Positions 17,701-25,847 of a DNA stretch of 64,000 nucleotides are shown here, piece by piece. The position numbers and the translations under genes are program-made. Numbering within the stretch: position 1 is the stretch's first letter; each line of letters starts with the position of its first letter. Under the pieces are notes generated by a model. It saw nothing but the letters and a program-made list of their open reading frames with translations. It did no database searches and was not told the origin of the DNA. The stretch spans positions 248,001 through 312,000 of the forward strand of contig NZ_GL891980.1 in NCBI RefSeq assembly GCF_000213555.1. The letters are read 5' to 3'. Origin of the DNA: Dysgonomonas gadei ATCC BAA-286 (GTDB lineage: Bacteria > Bacteroidota > Bacteroidia > Bacteroidales > Dysgonomonadaceae).

Positions 17701-18321
17701 TTCGCGGAATTCTTTCAATGCTTTCTGGTCAATCAGAGGAATAAGATCGTTCTGATCCATTTCTTCTACTTTCTGTATTTCGTGAGAAGTACGGAAACCA
17801 TCGAAAATATTCATAAATGGAATACGAGCCTCAAGCGTTGCCAGATGAGGAACTGCTGAAAGATCCATAACTTCCTGCACCGAACCTGAGAAGAACATGG
17901 CAAAGCCTGTCTGACGTGCAGCCATAACATCCTGATGGTCTCCAAAGATAGAAAGAGCCTGAGCAGCTAATGCACGTGCAGAAATGTGGAACACGCTCGG
18001 AAGAAGCTCTCCTGCAATTTTATACATATTAGGGATCATCAACAACAAACCTTGTGAGGCTGTATATGTAGTCGTCAAAGCACCTGCTTGTAGTGAACCG
18101 TGCAACGCACCTGCTGCACCAGCCTCAGATTGCATTTCTTGTACTTTTAGTATTTCGCCGAATATGTTTTTGCGTCCGGCAGCCGCCCATTCATCAACAT
18201 ACTCTGCCATTGTTGATGATGGTGTGATAGGATAGATCGAAGCTACTTCGCTGAACATATATGAAATATGCGCTGCGGCCTGATTACCATCACAAGTCAG
18301 GAATTTTTTTTGTTTAGCCAT
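14752..18321 (-). CDS. nifJ: Pyruvate:ferredoxin (flavodoxin) oxidoreductase
   Basis: This single-chain enzyme of 1189 residues has the usual length of bacterial homodimeric PFOR. It converts pyruvate and CoA to acetyl-CoA, CO2 and reduced ferredoxin or flavodoxin. The domains in order are: pyrimidine-binding domain (YPITPSSTMAEYVDEWAAAG near residue 34), transketolase-C domain, gamma domain (GDNPIRSTYLV), a two-cluster ferredoxin domain (CIQCNQCAYVCPHA and CLGCGNCADICPG), and a TPP domain (CSGCGETPYIKL, GDGWAYDIGFGGLDHV ... NTGGQ). The extra Cys ligands of the proximal cluster are present (CSGCGE). It is monocistronic, with its own terminator. Confidence 0.97.
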   Translation of the reverse strand: MAKQKKFLTCDGNQAAAHISYMFSEVASIYPITPSSTMAEYVDEWAAAGRKNIFGEILKVQEMQSEAGAAGALHGSLQAGALTTTYTASQGLLLMIPNMYKIAGELLPSVFHISARALAAQALSIFGDHQDVMAARQTGFAMFFSGSVQEVMDLSAVPHLATLEARIPFMNIFDGFRTSHEIQKVEEMDQNDLIPLIDQKALKEFRERALNPENPVTRGTAQNDDIYFQSREAANKFYDAVPEIVEKYLAEITKITGRKYGLFDYYGAEDADRVIIAMGSVTEAIKETVDFLNAKGEKVGLVAVHLYRPFKAEAFMAAIPKTAKRIAVLDRTKEPGSLGQPLYMDVRDCFYGKEETPTIVGGIYGLSSKDTTPAQIMSVYENLAMAMPKNDFTIGIVDDVTFKSLPLKEEVSVDESAYEAKFYGLGSDGTVGANKNTVKIIGDNTDKYCQAYFAYDSKKSGGFTASHLRFGDNPIRSTYLVNTPNFVACHVPAYLHLYDVTKGLKKNGTFLLNSVWDKEDVGNYLPDNVKKYLAVNNINFYIINATKIATEIGLGGRTNTILQSAFFKISNVIPYDLAVEQMKKFIVKSYGRKGEDVIKKNYAAVDRGVEVEKVEVPAEWANIVVGKSVEDDAPEFIKKVVRPVNAQRGYDLPVSVFVGREDGTWDHGTTEYEKRGVAAFVPVWEAENCIQCNQCAYVCPHATIRPFVLDATEQSRVPEGVELLKAQGKQFDGMGFRIQVDVLDCLGCGNCADICPGKKGNSALKMVEIGTQFPEQNNWDFMIKNVTSKAHLVDTKLNVKNSQFATPLFEFSGACSGCGETPYIKLVTQLFGDRMLIANATGCTSIYGGSAPSTPYRKNEEGKGPAWANSLFEDNAEFGLGYALANITMRDRIQKLMTQAQDCDKCSPELKALYKEWIENKNEAEKTKELHAQIMPLLEVEKENCEYCKEIYSLKQYIIKRSIWIFGGDGWAYDIGFGGLDHVIASGEDVNILVLDTEVYSNTGGQSSKSTPVAAVAKFAAAGKKIRKKDLGMIATTYGYVYVAQVAMGANQGQCLKAIKEAEEYKGPSLVIAYSPCISHGLRKGMGHAQDEEKAAVACGYWHLWRYNPMLEEEGKNPFTMDSKEPDWSKFQEYLGSEVRYTSLQKSNPTEASDLYKAAQDNAMWRYKGYQRLAAATFEKFDETSELQN

Positions 18322-18415
18322 ACCTTTTGTAATAGTTGATTATCTTATTTAGTTTACTTTATAATTCGCTGGCTTGATTTATATAAACCTATATTTAATC
18401 AAACCGTTATCATTT

Positions 18416-19606
18416 TCAATATAAAAAGCCGAAGAGCCAAAGAGGAATAATATTCTTTTCACCTGTATCGAGATTAGCTACAGCATAGAACATATCGGAC
18501 TTATTCTTACCTCTGCTTTTTTGCCCTTCTATTTTAAATTTATATATCTTCTCATCACTTTCTACAACGAACATACCACTTTTGACTCCCTTTTTTAGCT
18601 TACAATCGCTATGATGTATCTGGTTGTAAAAAAATGTTTCCCGCAAAGCCTGATCCTCTATCTGGGACATCTTCAGCGGAAAAATTAAATTGGTATTGTG
18701 CATATATACCAAATCCGGTTTTTTAGGAAATTCCTCTCCTTCTCTGTACAACATATTTATAAGGCGTGCACTGCGCAGATACTCCATATAATTAGTAACT
18801 GTCGCCCTCGATATTTCACAATCGATACTCAACTGGCTTATATTTGGCTTGTCGGGTGCCGATTGTGCTAATAAATATAATAACTTCCTCAATTTAGGAA
18901 GATAACTCAACTCTATCTGCTTTATAGACATAACATCTACCTCTAGCATCATATTTACCGTTTTCAGCAGGTTTTCTGAAAAGTTCCTTTTCTCCAGATA
19001 AAACGGATAATAACCGTGATGCATATAAGACCAGAAATTATCGAGAGGTCTTATCCTTGTACAAATTTCCTCGGCTATCCTTTCATGATCTGTCAGAATC
19101 TCATCGAGTGTATATGCCGAAAAATCCTTTTCGAACTGAATATTGAGAAATTCCCTATAAGAGAATCCTCTCAGATTATATACATTCACAATAGGAGAAA
19201 GGCCTTCATCTTCATGAAGTTTCATAACGGTAGAACCTGTGAATACAATCTTCAATTGCGGGTAATACTCGTAACACTCTTTCAGCTCTCTTGCCCAGTC
19301 CGGATACTTGTAAACCTGATCCAACAACAAAGTTTTGCCACCACGTTCTACGAATTCACGGGCAAAACTGGTTATAGATCTGATGGTAAAATAAAACTGA
19401 TTGAGATTTATGTAGAGACAGTCCCTTCTGTTTATATCGAAAAACTCTTTTGCGTATTGGAGTAAAAATGTAGTTTTCCCAACCCCTCTGGTACCTTTTA
19501 TCCCTATCAACCGCTGGGACCAGTCAATCTGCTTCATCAACAATCGTGGAATAACACTGTCAAGGTGTTCTACTAAATATCTATGTGTACGAAAGAATGA
19601 TTCCAA
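18416..19606 (-). CDS. AAA+ ATPase with C-terminal DUF4143-like domain; Walker B altered
   Basis: This 396-residue protein has Walker A GTRGVGKTT at about residues 38-46. The usual Walker B Asp-Glu is Asp-Gln (TLLLDQVYKYPDWARELKECYE); sensor 1 is IVFTGSTV. A winged helix (DKPNISQLSIDCEISRATVTNYMEYL) and a DUF4143-like domain follow. No ATG fits the expected N-terminus: translation probably starts at TTG 19606, or at ATG Met24, which would leave very little before Walker A. Proteins of this family are common and sporadically distributed in Bacteroidota and Archaea, and their function is unclear. It is monocistronic, with a TACCTTCG near-box upstream. The Gln may slow or abolish ATP hydrolysis (inference). 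Confidence 0.8.
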   Translation of the reverse strand: MESFFRTHRYLVEHLDSVIPRLLMKQIDWSQRLIGIKGTRGVGKTTFLLQYAKEFFDINRRDCLYINLNQFYFTIRSITSFAREFVERGGKTLLLDQVYKYPDWARELKECYEYYPQLKIVFTGSTVMKLHEDEGLSPIVNVYNLRGFSYREFLNIQFEKDFSAYTLDEILTDHERIAEEICTRIRPLDNFWSYMHHGYYPFYLEKRNFSENLLKTVNMMLEVDVMSIKQIELSYLPKLRKLLYLLAQSAPDKPNISQLSIDCEISRATVTNYMEYLRSARLINMLYREGEEFPKKPDLVYMHNTNLIFPLKMSQIEDQALRETFFYNQIHHSDCKLKKGVKSGMFVVESDEKIYKFKIEGQKSRGKNKSDMFYAVANLDTGEKNIIPLWLFGFLY

Positions 19607-19825
19607 CTCTGTAATCTTAATAATCTAAATTAAAATCTGACGAAGGTACTTTTTTTTTGCGTCATTGCAAAGTCTACATAGCAATTTTAATCATTTTTTA
19701 TCAAAAAACAATGGAATTCAGCTAAAAAACAACTGTAACTTACAATAAGCGAGAACAAAGGTAATATTATAAAGATAATTTATCAAACATAGAAGACCTG
19801 TATAGCAAATAGCAGATTCGGAATC

Positions 19826-20635
19826 CTATTTGTAATACTTTTGGTAGATAGCACGATACTCTTTGGAATCTTTGATTTGCTTTATCCATGTATTGAGTGA
19901 ATCCAAGAGTACAGGGGATTTTTCACTTACAGCCCACGCTTCAATATGCGTAAAACCTATTAATGTGGAATAGTCTATCTCGGGCAAAGATTGAGCTACC
20001 TTCTCCGCACTTTTCTCATCGCAGACTGCATAATCTATATCCTTAGATGCTACCAGCATAGCTAACTGTTCAGCTCCATAAGTAGGATCTTCTTTTATAT
20101 AGATCGTATCCCCTATCTCATGCGATAAATTTCTTATACGCAATATGGCTGGTGAATTGAGAGGAACATACAATGTCTTTTTAGCCAGAGCGAGGTGGCT
20201 ACGCAAAGGCTCTACACCTTCATTAAACTCTTGCTTCCGCTGTATCAATACCTGTCTGTTTTGCGCAACAGGTTCAGTAAAAACAAGAGTACCCCGCAAT
20301 TCGGAAGTAACCGGAATATTACGTGCCATGACATCATACTTTCCCTGCTTAAGCCCTTCAATACTCTTATCGAGACTGGCTTCTAATAAGATCTCTATTC
20401 TCAAGGGAATACGCTCTTTCATCAGCTGAATCAAGTCATAATTAAACCCAGCAATAGTATCTCCGGAGACAAAGTATCCGACAGAGTTATAATCTGTAAC
20501 AATATGCAATACTCCGCCCTTTTTTATCTGGGCAAAGTCCTTGGGCTGCCCATTCTTCCTGAATACAAAAAACGAAATAATTATTAGTACTATAATAAAT
20601 AGGACAACAGACACAAGATTTTTTTTCTTTGCCAT
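19826..20635 (-). CDS. Membrane-anchored family 3 solute-binding protein
   Basis: This 269-residue protein has an uncleaved-looking N-terminal hydrophobic helix (about residues 7-25) after MAKKKN. It is followed by a periplasmic binding fold: GVLHIVTDYNSVGYF, IAGFNYDLIQLM, GKYDVMARNIPVTSELRGTLVFTEPV and DIDYAVCDEKSAEKVAQSL. This resembles the amino-acid-binding domain of MltF but has no transglycosylase domain. No ABC permease or ATPase is adjacent, so it may sense a ligand rather than feed a transporter (inference). It begins 7 bases after the porin gene and is probably cotranscribed with it. Confidence 0.8.
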   Translation of the reverse strand: MAKKKNLVSVVLFIIVLIIISFFVFRKNGQPKDFAQIKKGGVLHIVTDYNSVGYFVSGDTIAGFNYDLIQLMKERIPLRIEILLEASLDKSIEGLKQGKYDVMARNIPVTSELRGTLVFTEPVAQNRQVLIQRKQEFNEGVEPLRSHLALAKKTLYVPLNSPAILRIRNLSHEIGDTIYIKEDPTYGAEQLAMLVASKDIDYAVCDEKSAEKVAQSLPEIDYSTLIGFTHIEAWAVSEKSPVLLDSLNTWIKQIKDSKEYRAIYQKYYK

Positions 20636-20642
20636 GGTGCAA

Positions 20643-22730
20643 TTAATTATTGAACCGCCACGAAATGCCTAGTTTTAACATCCGGGGATTTACCGGATAA
20701 CGATAGAGTGTAAATGATTCCCCATTCCCCATTCCATTTGTCAGATTATACATCATAATATAGAAACGGGTAAATTTCAAGTGTAAGTTTACATATGCCG
20801 TTGTTATCGGGAAATTACCAATCTTTTCCTCCCGTTGATTATAAAACTGCATGGTGAGCGGCTCATAACCGGGAGCATAATATTCTGTGAAGAAGTGCCC
20901 ATCAACGCCCATTTGCAGCGTCAATACCTTTGCTATCTTGGTCATCAGGTAAATATTGGAATATATACTGAGCTGGGGCAGAGGGACGACATTCTCATTT
21001 CCGGACTTCTGGTATACAATCTGGTTATCCCAATGAAAGATCCCGGCTTTCAGCTCTTGATCTAACCGTAAAGAAACAACCTGAACACTACCGGATTCTT
21101 GTGCCGTTACTTTTTTTTCATTATAGTAGATATAATTCTTTATATTTTCCATTCCCCCGCTAATACGTGTTTTGGAAAAGGATAATTCCGGAAAGTTAAT
21201 TTCCCCGCCTACATATACTCTGTTGGTATTACTAAAGTTGGTGTTCTCACTATCCCAGTTCCAATACTTGGAAGAAAAATTCTTTTGGAAGAAACTGGGA
21301 CTTATACTTTTTATATATCCGTTCGCTTTTGCCGAAACCTGCTTACCAAAAAGATTCAGCATGGTGGTAATTTCGCCTTCAAGTTTATAATCCTTCCCAT
21401 CCAGAATATTAAATTCTGCCGAGGCCTTATATCTCAGATATTTTCCTTTTTCTTTTGACAATACACCTCCTATAGTCAACGCATTTTCACTATACCTTTC
21501 ATGTAGTCCGGGCAATCCTCCCGGCATTGAATATTTACGCATATCGTATTCGGCAAAAGCTGTCAGCCCGAACTTAGTCCATTTACGGAAACCTTCATTC
21601 ATGGCCAAAGCAAATGTATTCTTAAATGAATAATACGACATAAAGTCATTTATATTACTCATATATTTGGGTTCCAAATCAACACTTTCTCCGTCTATAT
21701 TATTATAATAATGATACAGCGTATCCATCCCTGCATAATCGGACAGAAAACGGCGTTTCTGATCTGTATAATGAGTTGTGAATATCACACTGGCCGGAGA
21801 AATATAATTTGCTTTTTTGCGCCAGGCTTTAGTCGTATCATTTACCATGTATTCCTCTTCGTCATTGCCCAGATCGTAGCGATTGGTCACATAGAGATGC
21901 TTACCCCGCATCTTATTCCATGTACTCTGCATCCTCACAGGAATGTCCAGAGAATTGCCTCTGAATTGCGTCTGTACTATTTCATCCGAATTCGGATTGG
22001 TAATATATAAAGGATTGGTGATCCCGCCATTTTCTATATTGTTGAAATTGTTATTTGACAGAAAGGCATGCATCTTATATTTATCGCCTATATAGCTGGC
22101 ATAAAAATCATAATTCATCTGCTTATTGGACAGCGAAGTATAATTTCCCCGCGAATATACATAGTCGAAGTCAAAGCCAACATTAAGTTTCTTACCCATG
22201 TTCATGGAAATCTCCGTTTGCAAGCGCTGCTCAGCGCTCTGCCCTCCGCCTCCTGTCTGATAGCGGACATTGGAATACGGAACTTTTGTATTGAGATAAT
22301 ATTTATCCTGCGGATCTTTACGCCAATAGTGCATGGCATCGAGAAATACAAAGCGGGAGGATTCGGGGCGGTCAAAAAATATCATCGATTGCGCCGGCGA
22401 ACCTACATTCCCCAGATAACCCACATTGACATCGAGGCCATCGACCAGCATACTCTGATGAAAATTAATGATGGCTGTATCCATCGGTAAAAAAATCCGC
22501 TCTCCCAGACGAGGCGAAATTTTCCATCCATATATAGGTGGAATGTCGACCTTGGCAGTATCTACCGTTGTACCCGTTACCGGAAAATTATCCGGAACCG
22601 GTGCTACCGAATCCGTTTGTTGCTTTTGAACAGTGGGAGTAGTCCGATTGGGTCTACGCCTGCTATCCTGAGCATTCAGCACGGAAAATATGGCAAAAAA
22701 TAGAAATGCTGTCAGTATATATTTTTTCAT
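20643..22730 (-). CDS. Putative outer-membrane porin (Porin_10 family)
   Basis: This 695-residue protein is read from the ATG at 22730. A TTG lies 18 bases upstream in frame, but MKKYILTAFLFFAIFSVLNAQ from 22730 is a proper signal peptide. After a short Pro-rich segment come many amphipathic strands with aromatic ends (for example MNMGKKLNVGFDFDYVYSRGNY, TFALAMNEGFRKWTKFGLTAFAEYDM). It ends in RMLKLGISWRFNN, with the C-terminal aromatic typical of barrel insertion. These features fit the putative porin family of Bacteroidota. The substrate is unknown. The solute-binding protein gene follows after 7 bases. Confidence 0.85.
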   Translation of the reverse strand: MKKYILTAFLFFAIFSVLNAQDSRRRPNRTTPTVQKQQTDSVAPVPDNFPVTGTTVDTAKVDIPPIYGWKISPRLGERIFLPMDTAIINFHQSMLVDGLDVNVGYLGNVGSPAQSMIFFDRPESSRFVFLDAMHYWRKDPQDKYYLNTKVPYSNVRYQTGGGGQSAEQRLQTEISMNMGKKLNVGFDFDYVYSRGNYTSLSNKQMNYDFYASYIGDKYKMHAFLSNNNFNNIENGGITNPLYITNPNSDEIVQTQFRGNSLDIPVRMQSTWNKMRGKHLYVTNRYDLGNDEEEYMVNDTTKAWRKKANYISPASVIFTTHYTDQKRRFLSDYAGMDTLYHYYNNIDGESVDLEPKYMSNINDFMSYYSFKNTFALAMNEGFRKWTKFGLTAFAEYDMRKYSMPGGLPGLHERYSENALTIGGVLSKEKGKYLRYKASAEFNILDGKDYKLEGEITTMLNLFGKQVSAKANGYIKSISPSFFQKNFSSKYWNWDSENTNFSNTNRVYVGGEINFPELSFSKTRISGGMENIKNYIYYNEKKVTAQESGSVQVVSLRLDQELKAGIFHWDNQIVYQKSGNENVVPLPQLSIYSNIYLMTKIAKVLTLQMGVDGHFFTEYYAPGYEPLTMQFYNQREEKIGNFPITTAYVNLHLKFTRFYIMMYNLTNGMGNGESFTLYRYPVNPRMLKLGISWRFNN

Positions 22731-22880
22731 CGGTGCAAACTTACACAAAAAATGAAAAATTAGAAGTTAATGTTTCTATAAAAACAGAGATTAGCGTTTA
22801 TTTATTGTAAGCATCGGATAGAATTTAATGATATATTCCCTAATCATAACTTACGATTATTATTTTACTTAGCAAAGTAA

Positions 22881-22899
22881 TAAAAAGGTCTGCGACCTT
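22881..22899 (-). terminator. Terminator of the his operon
   Basis: On the minus strand AAGGTC-GCA-GACCTT is followed by TTTTTA, 19 bases after the hisB stop. The stem is short (6 bp). Confidence 0.6.
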
Positions 22900-22917
22900 A
22901 TCAAAATAACCAATAAG

Positions 22918-24033
22918 TCAGATTACTCCTTTGGTAGATGGAAGTTCATAGTTGAAAATATCCCGCTTCTTTGCCATCTTAACGGCACGGGCAAAAGCTT
23001 TGAATATACCTTCTATTTTGTGATGCTCGTTTGTTCCTTCCGCTTTTATATTCAGGTTCATCTTTGCCGAATCACTCAACGATTTAAAGAAATGCAGGAA
23101 CATTTCGGTAGGCATATCCCCCACCCGTTCGCGCTGAAAATCGGCATCCCAAACCAACCATGCACGCCCGCCAAAATCAAGAGCCACCGAGCACAGGCAA
23201 TCATCCATTGGAAGATAATATCCATACCGTTCTATACCGCGTTTATCGCCAAAAGCCTTATATAAGGCTTCACCGAGAGCAATTGCAGTATCTTCGATAG
23301 TATGATGTTCGTCAACATTAAGGTCACCCTTTACTCTTATGGTTAGATCCATACCCGAATGCTTGCCTATCTGATCGAGCATATGGTCAAAGAATCCAAG
23401 ACCGGTAGTTATATCACAAATACCTTTTCCATCCAGATTCAAGGCGATATAAATATCCGTTTCTTTAGTTGTACGCTTTATTTCAGCCTTTCGCTCTCCT
23501 GCAAAAAGAAATTCGCTGACAACATCCCAGTCGGCAGTCTGCAATACACAAGTATCTTGTAATCCGGAAGGAATATCCATATTGTCACGTAAAAATATAG
23601 CTTTCGCCCCCAAGTTCTTTGCCAGCTCCACGTCGGTCAGACGGTCGCCGATTACAAATGAATGCGCCAGGTCATATTCTTCATTCATATACTTACCCAA
23701 TAGCCCTGTACGGGGTTTCCGGGTAGGTGCATTATCTTCGGGAAAGCTGCGGTCGATAAGTAAATCGTCGAAAGTAATCCCTTCACCCTGCAATGTTTTC
23801 AGCATCAGATTATGTGCCGGCCAGAATGTATGCTCGGGAAACGACACGGTCCCCAACCCATCCTGATTGGTTACCATAACAAACTCGAAATCCAGATTTT
23901 TACGGATAAAGTAAAGGTTACGGATAACTTTGGGATAGAACTCCAGTTTTTCAAGGCTATCCAGTTGGTAATCTACCGGTGGCTCTATCACAATTGTTCC
24001 GTCACGATCTATAAATAATGCTCTTTTCTTCAT
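22918..24033 (-). CDS. hisB: Bifunctional histidinol-phosphatase / imidazoleglycerol-phosphate dehydratase
   Basis: This 371-residue fusion catalyses steps six and eight of histidine biosynthesis. The N-terminal HAD phosphatase has DxD as FIDRDGTIV (residues 7-15) and a later VIGDRLTDVELAKNLG motif. The C-terminal dehydratase (from about residue 175) has FFDHMLDQIGKHSG, DEHHTIEDTAIALGEAL and NEHHKIEGIFKAFARA, with the paired His motifs that bind Mn2+. The stop of hisC abuts its start with one base between them, so expression is coupled. It is the last gene of the operon. Confidence 0.96.
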   Translation of the reverse strand: MKKRALFIDRDGTIVIEPPVDYQLDSLEKLEFYPKVIRNLYFIRKNLDFEFVMVTNQDGLGTVSFPEHTFWPAHNLMLKTLQGEGITFDDLLIDRSFPEDNAPTRKPRTGLLGKYMNEEYDLAHSFVIGDRLTDVELAKNLGAKAIFLRDNMDIPSGLQDTCVLQTADWDVVSEFLFAGERKAEIKRTTKETDIYIALNLDGKGICDITTGLGFFDHMLDQIGKHSGMDLTIRVKGDLNVDEHHTIEDTAIALGEALYKAFGDKRGIERYGYYLPMDDCLCSVALDFGGRAWLVWDADFQRERVGDMPTEMFLHFFKSLSDSAKMNLNIKAEGTNEHHKIEGIFKAFARAVKMAKKRDIFNYELPSTKGVI

Positions 24034-24034
24034 T

Positions 24035-25063
24035 TCAAATATTTCTCAAAGTCTCTATCAATATCTTATTTTCCTCATCTGTACCGACAGTAATACGCAG
24101 ACAGCCTGCACAGAGAGATACCGAATTACGATTGCGTACAATCACGCCCTTATCGGCCAGATGCTTATATAATCCGTTTGCATCTGTAACCCTGACCAAT
24201 ATAAAATTAGAATCGGTCGGATATATTTTCTCTACAAAAGGGAGTTTTATCAATTCTTCATTCAGAAAGTCACGCCCTTTCAGTAGGATTTGAATCCATT
24301 CTTTCCTCAATTCCAGTTTATCCAGTTCCCCTTTCACAAAGTTCTGTGTGAGAATATTTACATTGTACGGATACTTTACCTTATTGAATAGTTTGATAAT
24401 TTCCGGTGACGCAAAAGCCATCCCCAAACGGACAGCGGCTAATCCCCATGCTTTGGAAAATGTTTGCAAAACTATCAGATTCGGATATTTTTCTAAATCA
24501 TTCAGCCATGTTTTTTCAGATGCAAAATCGATATAGGCTTCATCTACGATTACAATACCGGAAAAAGAATTCAATACTTTTTCTATTTCTTTTCTGTTCA
24601 GCAAATTACCTGTCGGGTTATTTGGAGAGCAAAGGAATATCAATTTTGTATTCTCATTGGTCTTTTCCAACAGTGTACCGGCATCAAGATCAAAATTGCT
24701 GTTCAGTAATACTTTGCGATATTCCACATCGTTTACATCGGCACACACCTGATACATACCGTATGTAGGATCGATAGCCACAATATTATCTATACGGGGC
24801 TCGCAAAATATACGAATGACAAGGTCTATGGGTTCATCACTCCCATTGCCCAGGAAAATCTTCTCCGGCTGAATATCTTTTACTTTCGATATTTTTTCTT
24901 TCAATGCCCATTGCAATGGGTCGGGATAACGGTTGTACTTATCGTTTAATGGATTTTCATTTGCATCCAGAAATACGGAAGCCTCCCCTTTAAACTCGTC
25001 ACGGGCCGAAGAATAGGCCTTCATATTCCATACATTCTTGCGGACTAATTGTTGCAGATTCAT
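24035..25063 (-). CDS. hisC: Histidinol-phosphate aminotransferase
   Basis: This 342-residue fold-type I PLP enzyme has LDANENPLNDKYNRYPDP near the N-terminus, FLGNGSDEPIDLVIR, CSPNNPTGNLL, VDEAYIDFA and the PLP lysine in LQTFSKAWGLAAVRLGMA. It converts imidazole-acetol phosphate to histidinol phosphate. It is coupled to hisB and separated from the upstream DJ-1 gene by 108 bases, in which no terminator is evident. Confidence 0.95.
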   Translation of the reverse strand: MNLQQLVRKNVWNMKAYSSARDEFKGEASVFLDANENPLNDKYNRYPDPLQWALKEKISKVKDIQPEKIFLGNGSDEPIDLVIRIFCEPRIDNIVAIDPTYGMYQVCADVNDVEYRKVLLNSNFDLDAGTLLEKTNENTKLIFLCSPNNPTGNLLNRKEIEKVLNSFSGIVIVDEAYIDFASEKTWLNDLEKYPNLIVLQTFSKAWGLAAVRLGMAFASPEIIKLFNKVKYPYNVNILTQNFVKGELDKLELRKEWIQILLKGRDFLNEELIKLPFVEKIYPTDSNFILVRVTDANGLYKHLADKGVIVRNRNSVSLCAGCLRITVGTDEENKILIETLRNI

Positions 25064-25171
25064 TATTTATTCAATTATCATTTAAAATCAATGCCCTTTG
25101 CACAAATCAAAAACTTAGCACAAAGGACATTAAAACTATTTATCTTCAATCAGCCTGCAAAAGCTGACTAT

Positions 25172-25750
25172 TTATAGTTCTACCCTTACTCCCAGCAATT
25201 TATAAAACTCCCTTAATATAGCAGGATGTCCCGGCCATGCAGGGGAAGTTGTCAAATTACCGTCTGTAACAGCTTCCGTTGCCGGAATATCTTTATAATT
25301 ACCACCGGCCAATGTTACTTCCGGGCCTACGGCTACATAACAAGTCAATGTACGTCCTTTTACCACATTGGCGGCTGTCAGTATCTGAATGCCGTGACAA
25401 ATAGCAGCTACAGGCAAATTCTTTTCAAAGAAATAGCGTGTGTATTCTATCACCTTAGGGTCGAGACGAATATATTCAGGAGCACGCCCACCTGTGATAT
25501 AAAGCCCGGCATAATCTTCCAGTTTCACACTGTCGAAACTCTTTGTCAGTGTAAAATTGTGGCCTCTCAATTCCACATACGTCTGGAAACCAACAAAATC
25601 GTGTATTGCTGTTGCTACCTGATCCCCGGCTTTCTTTCCCGGACATACTACATCGACATGAAAGCCAATACTGCAAAGAGCCTGATAAGGAACCATTAAT
25701 TCATAATCTTCAACAAAATCGCCTGCAAGCATCAATATTCTTTTACCCAT
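25172..25750 (-). CDS. DJ-1/PfpI family protein inside the his operon
   Basis: This 192-residue protein has the DJ-1/PfpI flavodoxin-like fold: KRILMLAGDFVEDYELMVPYQAL at the start, then the nucleophile elbow AAICHGIQILTAANV with the Cys-His-Gly motif, and GLYITGGRAPEYIR. Members include deglycases, glyoxalases, amidases and chaperone-like proteins, and the activity cannot be fixed here. It lies between the GNAT-cupin gene (98 bases) and hisC (108 bases), on the same strand as the his genes. It is not a histidine pathway enzyme. HisH shares the class I amidotransferase fold, but this protein lacks the HisH His-x-Glu triad arrangement. Confidence 0.85.
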   Translation of the reverse strand: MGKRILMLAGDFVEDYELMVPYQALCSIGFHVDVVCPGKKAGDQVATAIHDFVGFQTYVELRGHNFTLTKSFDSVKLEDYAGLYITGGRAPEYIRLDPKVIEYTRYFFEKNLPVAAICHGIQILTAANVVKGRTLTCYVAVGPEVTLAGGNYKDIPATEAVTDGNLTTSPAWPGHPAILREFYKLLGVRVEL

Positions 25751-25847
25751 AATACAATAGATTTAGATATTCGACAATTAATAAACTAGCCTAAATATAA
25801 GGATAATTGTTAAAATTGAACAGGTTCCGATAGTAAAAAATAATTAA

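Noticed and set aside
22731..22748. TTG start and TAAGTTTG box immediately before the porin ATG
   Set aside because: A TTG start would place residues before the signal peptide. The box is only 6 bases from the ATG, which would require a leaderless transcript, so I did not call it a promoter.
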